Below, one piece after another: positions 47,004 through 57,261 of a stretch of 64,000 nt of DNA; position 1 is the stretch's first letter; every line of letters starts with the position of its first letter. The translations under genes were made by a program, and so were the position numbers. Origin of the DNA: Chloroherpetonaceae bacterium (GTDB taxonomy: Bacteria > Bacteroidota > Chlorobiia > Chlorobiales > Chloroherpetonaceae); NCBI GenBank assembly GCA_028277445.1, contig JANQGG010000005.1:62001-126000 (forward strand), written 5' to 3'. The notes under the pieces are model-generated. The model saw nothing but the letters and a program-made list of their open reading frames with translations. It searched no databases and was not told the DNA's origin.

Positions 47004-47636
47004 ATGAATCCAGCCATTTCACCCTTATGCGTGATTACGGATACCGCCATCCAATCCCGTTTTTCGCATATTGAACTTGCCAATGCCACGCTTAAGGCAG
47101 GCGCAAAACTTATCCAGTTTCGCGATAAACAGCTTGATGATTCCCAATTTCTTCGCATTGCAAAAGAACTCAGAGCATTGTGCCAGACTTACGATGCCAA
47201 ACTGATTATCAACGACCGAGTAAAAATTGCGCTTCAATGCAATGCCTACGGCGTACATTTAGGTCAGGGTGATATGCCCATTCAAACCGCGCGAAAATGC
47301 TTTGGCCCTAATAAAGTGATCGGGGCATCGGCTTCATCACTTCAGGAGGCTAAACAAGCTTATGAAGATGGCGCTTCCTATATTGGATTCGGGCATATTT
47401 TTCCAACATCAACCAAACACAAACCGATGCCGGCTCTTGGTTTGGAGATGATTACTGCGGTTAAAACCACGATCCCGATCCCGGTTATGGCTATCGGTGG
47501 AATTACCAAACAAAACGTCAGCGATGTATTAAACGCAGGCGCAGATAGTGTTGCCGTTGTTTCTGCAATTTGCAGCGCTGAAAATCCTGAGCATGAAACG
47601 CGAGCGTTTCTTGAGGTTATGAGCGCTTTCGGCTAA
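47004..47636 (+). CDS. thiE: ThiE/TenI family protein, second copy
   Basis: 210 residues. I-Q-F-R-D-K-Q, I-I-N-D-R-V-K-I, V-H-L-G-Q-G-D-M-P, F-G-H-I-F-P-T-S-T-K and M-A-I-G-G-I. The H-L-G-Q-x-D-M and P-T-x-T-K motifs are those of thiamine phosphate synthase. The histidine in F-G-H, however, is at the position described for the TenI catalytic residue, so a mixed role is possible. Directly after the first copy (5-bp gap); the two share only moderate identity and are not a recent duplication. Confidence 0.75.
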   Translation: MNPAISPLCVITDTAIQSRFSHIELANATLKAGAKLIQFRDKQLDDSQFLRIAKELRALCQTYDAKLIINDRVKIALQCNAYGVHLGQGDMPIQTARKCFGPNKVIGASASSLQEAKQAYEDGASYIGFGHIFPTSTKHKPMPALGLEMITAVKTTIPIPVMAIGGITKQNVSDVLNAGADSVAVVSAICSAENPEHETRAFLEVMSAFG

Positions 47637-47670
47637 ATGATGTTTCCTGGATCCGAATACCGGATTGGCT

Positions 47671-48099
47671 TTATTGGACGATTTGAAACATACCGGGAGC
47701 ATTCTTATCACGCGTCTTGAACCCAAAGGTCTCATAATATGGTCCGAGACCTTTGGCTGCCATGAGTCCAACAAATGCGCCGGGTTTTGCATTCGTATGG
47801 ATGAAAGCCATCAATTCATGCATGAGCTTTTTACCCAACCCTTTTTTTTGATGATCGGGATGAACCATCACATCCTGGATATAAAAGTACAGGCCACCAT
47901 CGCCAACAATCCGGGCGCATGCTTTTATTCGCCCATTTTCTAACGCGATCACTGAAAACAATGACCCATTTAAGGCTGTTTCAATGCTTTGTTCATCTAC
48001 CAAATGCCAGCCTACTGAGTTTCTTATAGACTGATATTCAGAAACGGTCGGCAATCTTTGTTCAATCAGAATCATATTTCTTTCATTTCTTTGATCCAT
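47671..48099 (-). CDS. GNAT family N-acetyltransferase
   Basis: 142 residues from ATG 48099 (the frame extends to a TTG at 48129). Acetyl-CoA loop V-H-P-D-H-Q-K-K-G-L-G-K-K-L (about 90-103), and the terminal P-Y-Y-E-T-F-G-F-K of the fold. Substrate unknown. It lies inverted between thiE and thiD, breaking the thiamine cluster, so thiD must have its own promoter. Confidence 0.85.
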   Translation of the reverse strand: MDQRNERNMILIEQRLPTVSEYQSIRNSVGWHLVDEQSIETALNGSLFSVIALENGRIKACARIVGDGGLYFYIQDVMVHPDHQKKGLGKKLMHELMAFIHTNAKPGAFVGLMAAKGLGPYYETFGFKTRDKNAPGMFQIVQ

Positions 48100-48221
48100 C
48101 AACTCATATTGCAGTCTCCGGTACCCCAAAAATCAAGTAAAAATCATCGGAAAGTTATGAAATGGGCTATAAATTTAAAATCTTTGAGATAGACAGGTAT
48201 CATTAACCAATCACCCAACAC

Positions 48222-49028
48222 ATGAGTAAAACCTTCACCAAAATCTTAACAATAGCCGGCTCGGATAGCGGCGGCGGCGCAGGCATTCAAGCCGATTTAA
48301 AAACCTTTTCAGCGTTAGAGTGTTATGGCATGTCGGCCATTACGGCGCTAACCGCACAAAACACTATGGCAATTGAGGGTGTGTTTCAAGTTCCTGCCGA
48401 ATTTGTCAAAGCCCAAATTGATATGGTTTTTGATGACCTTGGCGCTGATGCTGTGAAAATCGGGATGTTAAACACATCTGATATTATTCTAACCGTTTCC
48501 GAATGTTTAATGATGCACGCGGCTAAAAACATTGTTTTGGATCCTGTTATGATCTCCAAAAGCGGCGATCCACTGTTAAAACGATCGGCAATCAATGCCT
48601 TGAAAGAAACCCTGATACCCATAGCTTCAATAATCACACCAAACATTCCTGAAGCTGAAGTTTTATTGGAACACAGTATTGAATCGCTGAAAGATATGGA
48701 AAAGGCTGCTTTCGATCTTAAGCACCTTGGAGCGCAAGCCGTACTGATTAAAGGAGGGCATGCTACGAGTGATACCAGCACGGATTGTTTGCTTACAACG
48801 GATGATCATATCCATTGGCTAGAATCGCCCCGAATATCATCAAAAAACACACATGGAACCGGTTGCACGCTTTCTTCAGCGATTGCCTCGTACCTTGGAA
48901 AAGGCCAATCGCTTAAAGATGCCGTAACAAAAGCAAAAAATTACATTTCGCTCTCAATTGAAGCGGCTAAAGACATCCAATTAGGGAAAGGCCATGGGCC
49001 GGTTCATCATTTCTTTAATTTTTGGTAG
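48222..49028 (+). CDS. thiD: Hydroxymethylpyrimidine/phosphomethylpyrimidine kinase
   Basis: 268 residues, ribokinase fold. N-terminal I-A-G-S-D-S-G-G-G-A-G-I-Q-A-D and the anion hole G-T-G-C-T-L-S-S are diagnostic. Phosphorylates HMP twice for coupling with thiazole phosphate. No second riboswitch is visible in the 92 bp before it. Confidence 0.95.
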   Translation: MSKTFTKILTIAGSDSGGGAGIQADLKTFSALECYGMSAITALTAQNTMAIEGVFQVPAEFVKAQIDMVFDDLGADAVKIGMLNTSDIILTVSECLMMHAAKNIVLDPVMISKSGDPLLKRSAINALKETLIPIASIITPNIPEAEVLLEHSIESLKDMEKAAFDLKHLGAQAVLIKGGHATSDTSTDCLLTTDDHIHWLESPRISSKNTHGTGCTLSSAIASYLGKGQSLKDAVTKAKNYISLSIEAAKDIQLGKGHGPVHHFFNFW

Positions 49029-49234
49029 GCCTTACCAATTAATAATTGATTTTTTCGGCATCAATCGTTTGCATAAAAAATTATATGAGCGATCCTAATG
49101 GCTGATTTTTTGCAAATGCCTCTAATATCATCGTTTTGTAAGGGTTTGATTTGCAGGAGAGCAAAAGTATTTTATATTTATTAACCTTAACAGTATCGTA
49201 ACATACGATACCCTAAAACCAAACCACAGTAGTT

Positions 49235-50539
49235 TTGATCGCTCGATACTCACCTTCCGATATAGCCGCCATCTGGTCTGACCAAGCCAGATTGGAGCGT
49301 TGGCTAAAAGTTGAACTTGCGGCTGTAGAAGCCCGTGTTAAGCTCGGTGAAGTCCCCAAGAAGGATTACGATATCATTCGTCGTAAAGCCAAGTTTAATG
49401 TTAAACGAGTTCTGGAGATTGAAAAAACCACCAAACATGATGTTATTGCGTTTTTGACCAATGTTGCCGAGAATGTGGGTAAGGAGTCGCGCCATATTCA
49501 TCAAGGGATGACATCTTCGGACGTTCTGGATACTGCACTTGCCATGCAAATGCGCGATGCAGGCAAAATCATTGAAAAAGACATTGAGAAACTTTTAAAG
49601 GTTTTGGCCAGAAGGGCTAATGAGTTTAAATATACCTTACAAATTGGCCGCACTCATGGCGTTCATGCCGAGCCTATTACATTCGGCTTAAAACTGGCGC
49701 TATGGTACGAAGAAATGCAACGCAACATTAAACGGTTGAAACGTGCCATAAAAGTTGTTTCTGTTGGAAAAGTTTCCGGCGCTGCAGGCACCTACCAACA
49801 CCTTCCACCATCGGTTGAAGAAAGCGTTTGCAAGAAATTAGGTTTAAAACCCGCACCGGTTTCAACTCAGGTTTTACAGCGAGACCGTCACGCTGAATAT
49901 TTAACAACGCTGGCCATTATTGCCTCATCCATCGAGAAATTCTCCGTAGAATGCAGGCATTTGCAACGCACCGAGGTTCTGGAAACCGAGGAGTATTTTT
50001 CTTCGGGGCAAAAAGGTAGCTCTGCAATGCCTCACAAACGCAATCCGATCACATTTGAGCGTTTAAGTGGAATGGCGCGCATTATTCGTAGCAATGGAAT
50101 TGCGGGCATGGAAAACATGCCGCTATGGCACGAGCGCGATATTTCTCACTCTTCGGTAGAGCGAATCATTATGCCGGATTCTACCATTGCCACATGCTAT
50201 ATGTTGCGTCAATTTACGGATGCGATTGATAAACTTTTGGTTTATCCTGATCAAATGGTTGATAACTTTAATGCGTCTTATGGACTGACGTCTTCGCAAA
50301 CCATTTTATTAAAATTAACCAGTAAAGGCCTAACTCGCGAAGTGGCCTATCAATTGGTTCAGCGAAATGCCATGAAATGTTGGAAAGAAAAAATCCCACT
50401 TTTAGACCTTATTCTGCAGGATGGCGATATTATGAAAATTCTTGGTAAAGCTGAAGTTGAAAAAGCCTTTACATCAGAAGAGATATTAAAAGGTATTCGT
50501 AAAAATGTCGATTACATTTTTAAGCGAATTAAAATTTAG
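49235..50539 (+). CDS. purB: Adenylosuccinate lyase
   Basis: 434 residues of the fumarase/aspartase superfamily. Signature [11 protein letters not shown] near 261-271, T-S-S-D-V-L-D near 90 and G-R-T-H-G-V-H near 138 are present. It acts in two steps of purine synthesis. The start is the TTG at 49235 (L/M-I-A-R-Y-S-P), which matches the family N-terminus; no ATG is near. Confidence 0.95.
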   Translation: MIARYSPSDIAAIWSDQARLERWLKVELAAVEARVKLGEVPKKDYDIIRRKAKFNVKRVLEIEKTTKHDVIAFLTNVAENVGKESRHIHQGMTSSDVLDTALAMQMRDAGKIIEKDIEKLLKVLARRANEFKYTLQIGRTHGVHAEPITFGLKLALWYEEMQRNIKRLKRAIKVVSVGKVSGAAGTYQHLPPSVEESVCKKLGLKPAPVSTQVLQRDRHAEYLTTLAIIASSIEKFSVECRHLQRTEVLETEEYFSSGQKGSSAMPHKRNPITFERLSGMARIIRSNGIAGMENMPLWHERDISHSSVERIIMPDSTIATCYMLRQFTDAIDKLLVYPDQMVDNFNASYGLTSSQTILLKLTSKGLTREVAYQLVQRNAMKCWKEKIPLLDLILQDGDIMKILGKAEVEKAFTSEEILKGIRKNVDYIFKRIKI

Positions 50540-50561
50540 TGATTTGCTGTTTAGAGATTCT

Positions 50562-50936
50562 TTAAACCGATATTGTCGTTTTTATCATTGCTAACACATC
50601 CTGAATTTGATAAGGTTTAAATATAAATCCATGCACCCCTCTGCTTTCAAGCCTGCTTTGCTCATCCTTTTCCAAATGTCCTGTTGTCATCAGACATTTT
50701 ATTTGAGGATTTAACAATTTTAGGTTTTCATACAATTCCGAACCATTCATTTTTGGCATATTAATGTCGGAAATGACAAGATCAATCGTATCTTCTGAGG
50801 TTTCTATGATTTTGAGGGCTTCATGACCATTACCGGCTTCAAAGACTTGAAAATTGAACGCAGTTAGGATTTTCTTCAGAATTTGACGCAACCGCACTTC
50901 ATCTTCAACCAATAGAATCGTCTTTTGTTGAGACAT
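50562..50936 (-). CDS. Single-domain response regulator (CheY-like)
   Basis: 124-residue receiver domain with E11/D12, phosphoacceptor Asp57 in I-S-D-I-N-M-P, Thr in M-T-T-G-H and Lys near 107. No output domain. Its kinase is not next to it. Downstream of the TIGR03790-type gene on the same strand by 35 bp, so they may be co-expressed. Confidence 0.9.
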   Translation of the reverse strand: MSQQKTILLVEDEVRLRQILKKILTAFNFQVFEAGNGHEALKIIETSEDTIDLVISDINMPKMNGSELYENLKLLNPQIKCLMTTGHLEKDEQSRLESRGVHGFIFKPYQIQDVLAMIKTTISV

Positions 50937-50971
50937 TTTTTAACCCAATTAAATTTCTGACAATCATCTTC

Positions 50972-53413
50972 TTACTTGATCAGAACCATTTTTTGTGTTT
51001 TGACTCGATTAAGTGAATGCAATCGATAAATGTAAGTTCCTGATGATAAATGCCTGGCATCAAAATTAATCGTATGGTTTCCAGGCTGCACTTCTTCATT
51101 GACTAGGGTTTTAACTAAACGACCAAGCAGATCATATACATCTAATCTGACATGAGAAACCTTATCCAGAGAAAAAGGAATCTGAGTTGTCGGGTTAAAG
51201 GGATTTGGGTAGTTCTGATTCAGTTTATACGAATATACATTTTTCTGTGTTTCTTTTTCAGAAATATCATTAAGATTTATGGTTACACTAAACTCATAAT
51301 CATGTATCTCGCCGGAATAATCGACACTTCTAATTCTGTATTCGTAAGTATTGCCTTCATAGGCATTGTAATCGGTAAAGGTGTAATCATTTTGTGAAGT
51401 GGCTGTGCCATTACCTTTAAGTTGATGGTTGTAGTTATAATGAGCCAATTCTTTACCATCTCTTAGCACGATAAATCCTTCATTGTCCGTTTCAGAAGAC
51501 GTCGACCAATTCAGTTTAACGCCATGCTGAACTTTTGCTGCGTTAAAGCTTAAAAGACTTACCGGTAAAATGTAATCTTGGGAAGGATCGTAGATTGCCC
51601 ATACGCCGGCATTGGTAACGCCATCATAGGTTATGGTATTGTTTAGCGTATCAAGTTCTCCGCCAATTTCAACCCAATTGTAACCATCGTTAAACATTAA
51701 AGTTAGATTTTTCTCTTTAATTGCATCTGACTTGATATCAGACTCATCGTAGGGCAGCACAACTTTGGCCTGAAAATTATTGTCTTCTACTTCAATATTG
51801 TAATAACGATGCAGTACTTTTTCTGTCTGCACGTTCGAAGGCAAGCTATTGGCAATAGATTGAATTGCAACTTCGCTGGATTGATCGATTTGAGAAAAGT
51901 TAATTTGACCCAATTCATTTTGTGTGCCCGAAACAAAATTAACCGGTTCATTCTGACTTGGATTCTCTATCAATGTTTTTAAGATTGCGCCTTCTTCCAA
52001 TATCAAGTTTGCACCCGGCTGCACATACAACTTCGATGAACCCATGAAAGTAATTGTATTGCCGCTTGAAACAGTCAAAGTATTACCCTGCGTTAAATAA
52101 ACATCGCCAGTTACCATCAAATCCTGCTCCCAGAATGTATCTTGGGTAATACCATCTTTGGCTTGCGCAATTGTGGTAAATGGATCGCCGATAACGGTTT
52201 GCACCCATCCCAAATATGGAATGCTCATGTAAGCTGCTTCCACCAATGAATATCCCATGGCATAAGCGGTAAAAAATATGGATGTTCTTGCAATACTTCC
52301 CGAATAAGGCTCTTGAACATTGGCAATACCTCCGGTTCCACCCATGCCAATAAAATCGGCCAGCAAACCTTGATTTTTAGCTTCGCGTTGATTAAATGTC
52401 CAACCGTTGAAACTTTCAGCCGTATTGAACACTGCGCCTTTTGCATATGAAAAGTTTAACTGGTTTATCACATAATCCTGAGGCAAACCGGCATGAATTC
52501 CATGAGAAGAATATCCCATAATATTTTCTGCATGGGTGGTTACATGCTGGCTGTTAGTATTAAACTCTGTTTGGAAGTTTTTGTTTGTTAAATACAGATT
52601 GGCGCCTTTTAAATCCAAATAGCGATTGTATGAGTCTTTATCATCCAAAACAAACAGATGCGATCCACTTTTATCAGGTGAACATCCGTTATCAATCGCT
52701 TGCTTGATAATTTCAAAGTTGTTAGGATATACCCCTCCATCCAAGCGAGAAACCAAATAACTCAAATGAAATCTCCCGTTGCTAAAATGGTTGCTTTTAA
52801 AACGGTAGTCAAATGTGTAGTTCATATCCGTAGCGTAATATGCATTAAACTGCGTCCGGTAGTGCGTGCCATATAAATCCATGAAATCTTGAAATAATAA
52901 ACACAGTAACGCATCTACGGCTGCATTGTAATGATATTGATCGCTATATGATCCGGTAGCATTCAGGGTTTGTGGAATACCTCTGACAACAACGATAAAC
53001 CGTGCTTTATTTCTTAATTTCTCACCATCAATTGTTCTTGAATCCATTTCATTCATAAGAGGCGTTTCAATGTACTTCTCATAAAATTTCCAAATCGATT
53101 TGTTGTTTGCCGGTCCTGAAATCTGGCCAGTTCGACTATCATATGTAGCTCCGTATTCAGAAGTATTATCCGGAAGATCAATTCCAATGACATTGCTTGA
53201 AGGGATGTTTCTTTTTTCGATGTAGTAATTTTTAACAGAATCCGATATGGCTAATGCTGTGTTATATACGACAACCACTTCTTGTGGTGTTACCGAAGAT
53301 AGAAATGTTTGCGTTCGGTTCCAGGGTATAGGGTTGTCGTAAGCTGGCTTTCCATAACTATTGCATATCATTGTAAATACCAGCGCGATACATATACTTA
53401 CGACTTTTTTCAT
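50972..53413 (-). CDS. TIGR03790-like secreted protein with T9SS sorting domain
   Basis: 813 residues from the methionine at 53413, with a signal peptide ending near N-S-Y-G-K-P-A. The N-terminal half carries the TIGR03790 pattern: V-V-V-Y-N, S-V-K-N-Y-Y, R-N-I-P-S-S-N-V-I-G and V-V-R-G-I-P. A beta-rich middle with a fibronectin-like segment (L-P-V-S-L-L-S-F-N-A) follows. The last ~85 residues are a T9SS sorting domain with N-Y-P-N-P-F-N-P-T-T and L-S-S-G-T-Y-I-Y-R. Exported through T9SS to the surface or medium. The biochemical role of TIGR03790 proteins is unknown; a peptidase C25 relation is possible. Confidence 0.8.
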   Translation of the reverse strand: MKKVVSICIALVFTMICNSYGKPAYDNPIPWNRTQTFLSSVTPQEVVVVYNTALAISDSVKNYYIEKRNIPSSNVIGIDLPDNTSEYGATYDSRTGQISGPANNKSIWKFYEKYIETPLMNEMDSRTIDGEKLRNKARFIVVVRGIPQTLNATGSYSDQYHYNAAVDALLCLLFQDFMDLYGTHYRTQFNAYYATDMNYTFDYRFKSNHFSNGRFHLSYLVSRLDGGVYPNNFEIIKQAIDNGCSPDKSGSHLFVLDDKDSYNRYLDLKGANLYLTNKNFQTEFNTNSQHVTTHAENIMGYSSHGIHAGLPQDYVINQLNFSYAKGAVFNTAESFNGWTFNQREAKNQGLLADFIGMGGTGGIANVQEPYSGSIARTSIFFTAYAMGYSLVEAAYMSIPYLGWVQTVIGDPFTTIAQAKDGITQDTFWEQDLMVTGDVYLTQGNTLTVSSGNTITFMGSSKLYVQPGANLILEEGAILKTLIENPSQNEPVNFVSGTQNELGQINFSQIDQSSEVAIQSIANSLPSNVQTEKVLHRYYNIEVEDNNFQAKVVLPYDESDIKSDAIKEKNLTLMFNDGYNWVEIGGELDTLNNTITYDGVTNAGVWAIYDPSQDYILPVSLLSFNAAKVQHGVKLNWSTSSETDNEGFIVLRDGKELAHYNYNHQLKGNGTATSQNDYTFTDYNAYEGNTYEYRIRSVDYSGEIHDYEFSVTINLNDISEKETQKNVYSYKLNQNYPNPFNPTTQIPFSLDKVSHVRLDVYDLLGRLVKTLVNEEVQPGNHTINFDARHLSSGTYIYRLHSLNRVKTQKMVLIK

Positions 53414-53443
53414 GACTAATGTTTTAATTATTCTTGTATCCAA

Positions 53444-54266
53444 ATCGTCAGAACAAGAATACAGTCATGAACTAAGCATGCTCTTAGAGACTACTAAATA
53501 CGGGGTTAATTATCCCTAACTAATCCTCAATTAACTGCTAACTATTTTATAAGTCCCGTCTCCATTCAAGCAATAAAACGTTGAACGTTTACCCGTGTTT
53601 TAATTGAATACTAATTGGAGTGTTAGGTAGATCGAATCATTTTTAAGTCAAAAAAAATTCATTTTATGATCCTTTGTTTGCATTTTATTGACAAAAACAA
53701 CCGGTGAATGGTGCATTTTGTCTAACACTGTTGGAGGTTGTTTTCCTCACTTGACCTTCGGCAACCATCTCAAAGAACGGAGCGCTTTTCGTCATTAGTT
53801 TTCGACCAATTATTTATTAATTCGACAAATCCTTTATGACTGTCATCATAAGTTTTCATGTTTAGCAATAAACACACAGGTAATGACGCGTTACATATCC
53901 AGTCATGCTGAGGGTGAATTTTTGGTAAAGAAAGCCAAAAACATAAACGGAGAATGATGAATTTTCCTCTCCCGGCCTATCGGCCACCCTCTCAGAGAGA
54001 GGGACAATAAAACACAATTCGGTATTAGAATTTATGACTTCAATAAACTATCCTCCGCTGGCGGAGGTGGCTTCGAAGAAGCCGGAGGTGGAAAACACAC
54101 TATATCCTTATATTAATTCGTTTGCTAATTCGTCATTGGAAGCATTGATGTGAAAAACGGAATGGGCAGATACCTAAAAGGTATTTAAAATAGTTATTTG
54201 CACCTGTTAGTATTGAGGCGGGGAAATGAAATCAATAATAGCTTTTCGAAGCCAAAGTAGAATGTT
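53444..54266. repeat. Repeat-rich intergenic region
   Basis: About 800 bp with no gene. It holds a segment (53901-53942) that is an inverted copy of 1116-1158. It also holds TCGTCATTAG (53789-53798) and TCGTCATT (54130-54137), CCTCTC.../...GAGAGG arms (about 53965-54001), and CCTCCGC/GCGGAGG (about 54053-54067) followed by a GGCTTC/GAAGCC palindrome. The last 60 bp before the flavin reductase stop are unremarkable. Confidence 0.5.
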
Positions 54267-54893
54267 TTAAAATTTTGGACGGGGTACTTGAAAACGATCT
54301 CTTGTTGTGCTATACCACAACCCGCCCATACGACCAATTGGTTTCAACACCTCCGGATCGATTTTGCCATCTTTAAATACCGTATCGGAAAGATGAACTT
54401 TTACTATATCACCTAAAATCAAACTCCCACCCATCGGCTCACTTCCCAGCTCCAAAATGTCGCGCAATGTGCATTCATAATTAACGAGGCTTTCAGCCAC
54501 ACATGGCGACTTCACTAAGCTGGATTCCTGGATAGACAAGCCTGCTTTATCAAACTCGCTAACACCATGAGGATACTCTAAACTGGTTTGATTCATTTGA
54601 TCCATAGTATCTTCGCCAACGATGTTTACAACAAAGTCTTTTGTTTGAAGAATATTGACCAAGGTATCTTTTGGCGCAGGCTTGCCGTCTTCATCTGGCT
54701 TGAACGATGGTGAAAAGCATAAAATAGGCGGCCTAGCGCTGGCAACGGTAAAAAATGAAAACGGGGCAAGATTTGTTTGCCCAGATTGACTTATGGTAGA
54801 TACCCAGGCAATTGGCCTAGGCAAGATTGAACCTATTAATAATTTATAAAACTCTTTCGGTGACTTTTCTTTAGGATCAACAACAATTTTCAT
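54267..54893 (-). CDS. Flavin reductase family protein
   Basis: 208 residues. Flavin-binding split-barrel with L-P-R-P-I-A-W-V-S-T, N-L-A-P-F-S-F-F and F-V-V-N-I-V. Members bind FMN and reduce flavin or act as NADH:flavin oxidoreductases for monooxygenases. Three bases downstream of pgi, thus probably in the same transcript. Confidence 0.88.
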   Translation of the reverse strand: MKIVVDPKEKSPKEFYKLLIGSILPRPIAWVSTISQSGQTNLAPFSFFTVASARPPILCFSPSFKPDEDGKPAPKDTLVNILQTKDFVVNIVGEDTMDQMNQTSLEYPHGVSEFDKAGLSIQESSLVKSPCVAESLVNYECTLRDILELGSEPMGGSLILGDIVKVHLSDTVFKDGKIDPEVLKPIGRMGGLWYSTTRDRFQVPRPKF

Positions 54894-54896
54894 GAA

Positions 54897-56540
54897 TTAT
54901 TTGTTATGAGCTTTATAAAAGTTGATCAGGCCATTTGTTGAAGAATCGTGCGTTGTAATTTGATCCGGTGTTTCAAGTTCCGGCAAAATCTTTTTAGCCA
55001 GTTGCTTACCCAATTCAACGCCCCATTGATCAAATGAGTTTACATTCCAGATGACGCCTTGCACAAATATTTTATGTTCATACATCGCGATCAAAGACCC
55101 CAAGGTTTTTGGCGTTAAACGTTTATACATAATAGAGTTAGTGGGTTTGTTGCCCGGGAAAACTTTGTGCGGGAGAAGCGTTTTAATTTCTTCAGCGCTC
55201 ATACCGGATGCTTCAAGCTCAGCCCTGGCTTCCTCAATGGTTTTACCTTTCATTAAAGCTTCGGTTTGAGCAAAAAAATTCGATAAGAGCATTTGATGCT
55301 GATCATCCATTGGATTGTGAGAAAGAATTGGCGCAAGAAAGTCCGATGGAATCAGCTTTGTGCCCTGATGAATGAGTTGGTAAAAGGCATGCTGGCCATT
55401 GGTGCCCGGTTCTCCCCAAATAATTGGGCCGGTTTGATAATCAATCGGTTGATTGTCTTTACTGACCGATTTACCGTTACTTTCCATATCGCCTTGTTGA
55501 AGATATGCTGAAAATCGATGCAGATATTGATCGTAAGGTAAAATGGTATAGGATTCGGCGCCAAAAAAATTGTTGTACCAAATCCCCAGTAAAGCCAAAA
55601 TCACGGGGATATTCTTATGGAAAGGCACCGAGTTAAAATGCGTGTCCATTTCAAAAGCGCCTTGCAAGAGTTCCTCGTAATTGTCCATACCAATAAACAG
55701 CGCAATGGATAACCCAATGGCTGACCATAACGAATACCGGCCGCCAACCCAATCCCAAAATTCGAACATATTTTTCGGATCTATGCCAAAGGAAGTCACC
55801 GCCGGAGTATTTGTTGAAACTGCCACAAAATGCTTAGCGACAGCCGATTCATCGTTGATATGATTTAAAAACCATTTTTTGGCTGATTTTGCATTGGCGA
55901 TGGTTTCATGCGTGGTGAATGATTTCGAAGCAATAACAAACAATGTTGTTTCGGCTTTGACTTTTTTTAAAGTCTCTGCCAAATGCGTACCATCCACATT
56001 AGAAACAAAATGAACATTCAAACCGGTTTTTCCGTAAGGCATTAGCGCTTCACAAACCATATATGGCCCTAAATCTGAACCGCCGATCCCGAGATTTACA
56101 ATATCCGTAATCGATTTTCCGGTTGCGCCTTTCCACTCGCCGCTCCTGACTTTTTCGGTAAATGCCCTCATTTTTCCAAGTACGGCATTGACGTTAGGCA
56201 TCACATTTTGGCCATCAACATAAATTGGCGCATTGGCTCGATTTCTTAGCGCCACATGCAATACGGCTCGTTTTTCAGTGTGGTTAATCGCATCACCGGA
56301 AAACATTTTCTCGGTCCATTGTTTAAGACCGGCTTGAGTGGCCAGTTCAACCAAAAGTTCAAGTGTTTTTTCAGTGATTCTGTTTTTGGAATAGTCAAGC
56401 AGAATATCACCAAATTCCACAGAAAATTTGTTGAACCTTTCGCTATCGGATTTAAACCAGTCGTTTAAATGAATGTCTTTGATCTGTTGATAATGTTGAT
56501 GCAATTCTTGCCAGACAGGCAAACTGATTGGATTGGGCAT
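54897..56540 (-). CDS. pgi: Glucose-6-phosphate isomerase
   Basis: 547 residues from the methionine at 56540 (M-P-N-P-I-S-L-P); the frame extends to 56576. Catalytic and sugar-phosphate motifs: [31 protein letters not shown] and D-Q-W-G-V-E-L-G-K. Converts glucose 6-phosphate and fructose 6-phosphate. Long (bacterial/eukaryotic) form. Confidence 0.97.
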   Translation of the reverse strand: MPNPISLPVWQELHQHYQQIKDIHLNDWFKSDSERFNKFSVEFGDILLDYSKNRITEKTLELLVELATQAGLKQWTEKMFSGDAINHTEKRAVLHVALRNRANAPIYVDGQNVMPNVNAVLGKMRAFTEKVRSGEWKGATGKSITDIVNLGIGGSDLGPYMVCEALMPYGKTGLNVHFVSNVDGTHLAETLKKVKAETTLFVIASKSFTTHETIANAKSAKKWFLNHINDESAVAKHFVAVSTNTPAVTSFGIDPKNMFEFWDWVGGRYSLWSAIGLSIALFIGMDNYEELLQGAFEMDTHFNSVPFHKNIPVILALLGIWYNNFFGAESYTILPYDQYLHRFSAYLQQGDMESNGKSVSKDNQPIDYQTGPIIWGEPGTNGQHAFYQLIHQGTKLIPSDFLAPILSHNPMDDQHQMLLSNFFAQTEALMKGKTIEEARAELEASGMSAEEIKTLLPHKVFPGNKPTNSIMYKRLTPKTLGSLIAMYEHKIFVQGVIWNVNSFDQWGVELGKQLAKKILPELETPDQITTHDSSTNGLINFYKAHNK

Positions 56541-56619
56541 GGATTTTTCAATTGTGCTGTTGAATGATTTTCTCAAATTTAAACGCAGATATGAAATACG
56601 TATAAACTAAAACAATTAT

Positions 56620-57045
56620 TTAATGCTCTCGCTTTAAAAAAAGCTTTACGGTGGTTCCGTTTTCTGAAAAAACAAAATTCACTTTGGCAAATTGCTTCAT
56701 TAGAAACACACCCCGACCTGAAGGTTTTAAAAGATTTTCTTTTGATAATGGATTCGGAAGTTTATCTACATCGAAACCTGCGCCTTGATCTTTAACCTCA
56801 ACAATCAAATCATCATGTTTAACACGTTTGCGAACAATGCATTTTAAAAACGCCTGTTTTGAATGATCTTGGCAATTTCCATGAATAACCGCATTATTGA
56901 TGGCTTCGGTAACTACAAGCATTAAATCGTATAGGAATGACTCCGAAAATTGATGCAAATTAGCAATATCTTTGATAAACTGTTCGACACGCCGGATTTC
57001 TTCAAGCTTACTATCAATCACCAACTCATATATTTTCTCAGGCAT
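56620..57045 (-). CDS. RsbW-like anti-sigma factor ATPase (HATPase_c_2)
   Basis: 141 residues with the GHKL ATPase boxes: N box E-A-I-N-N-A-V-I-H-G-N (47-57), G1 D-Q-G-A-G-F-D and G2 G-R-G-V-F-L-M. No transmembrane or sensor part. Such proteins bind sigma factors or anti-anti-sigma proteins, or act in partner switching. Divergent from the response regulator gene with 216 bp between. Confidence 0.88.
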   Translation of the reverse strand: MPEKIYELVIDSKLEEIRRVEQFIKDIANLHQFSESFLYDLMLVVTEAINNAVIHGNCQDHSKQAFLKCIVRKRVKHDDLIVEVKDQGAGFDVDKLPNPLSKENLLKPSGRGVFLMKQFAKVNFVFSENGTTVKLFLKREH

Positions 57046-57261
57046 GTGTTAATAAATTTTTATTTTAGCCATTGAAATGATTAAATTTCTAGTTCATTTG
57101 ATCTGTCAATTTTTTTGCTAGCATTTACAGGATTCACCATCATTAGCTATAGAAGATGTTTGTTTAACAGGTGGTTTAATAGAATAGCAAAATCATTATA
57201 ACATCCAAATTTTTGATACCATGTACGCTAACCGGCGTAAGTTGTTAAACAAATTTTCTTA

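Noticed and set aside
46381-47636. Split or duplicated single thiE gene
   Set aside because: Both frames encode full-length barrels with diverged motifs, so they are separate genes.
53700-53760. Similarity of TGGAGGTTGTTTT here and at 38108-38121
   Set aside because: Only 13 bases match and the flanks differ.
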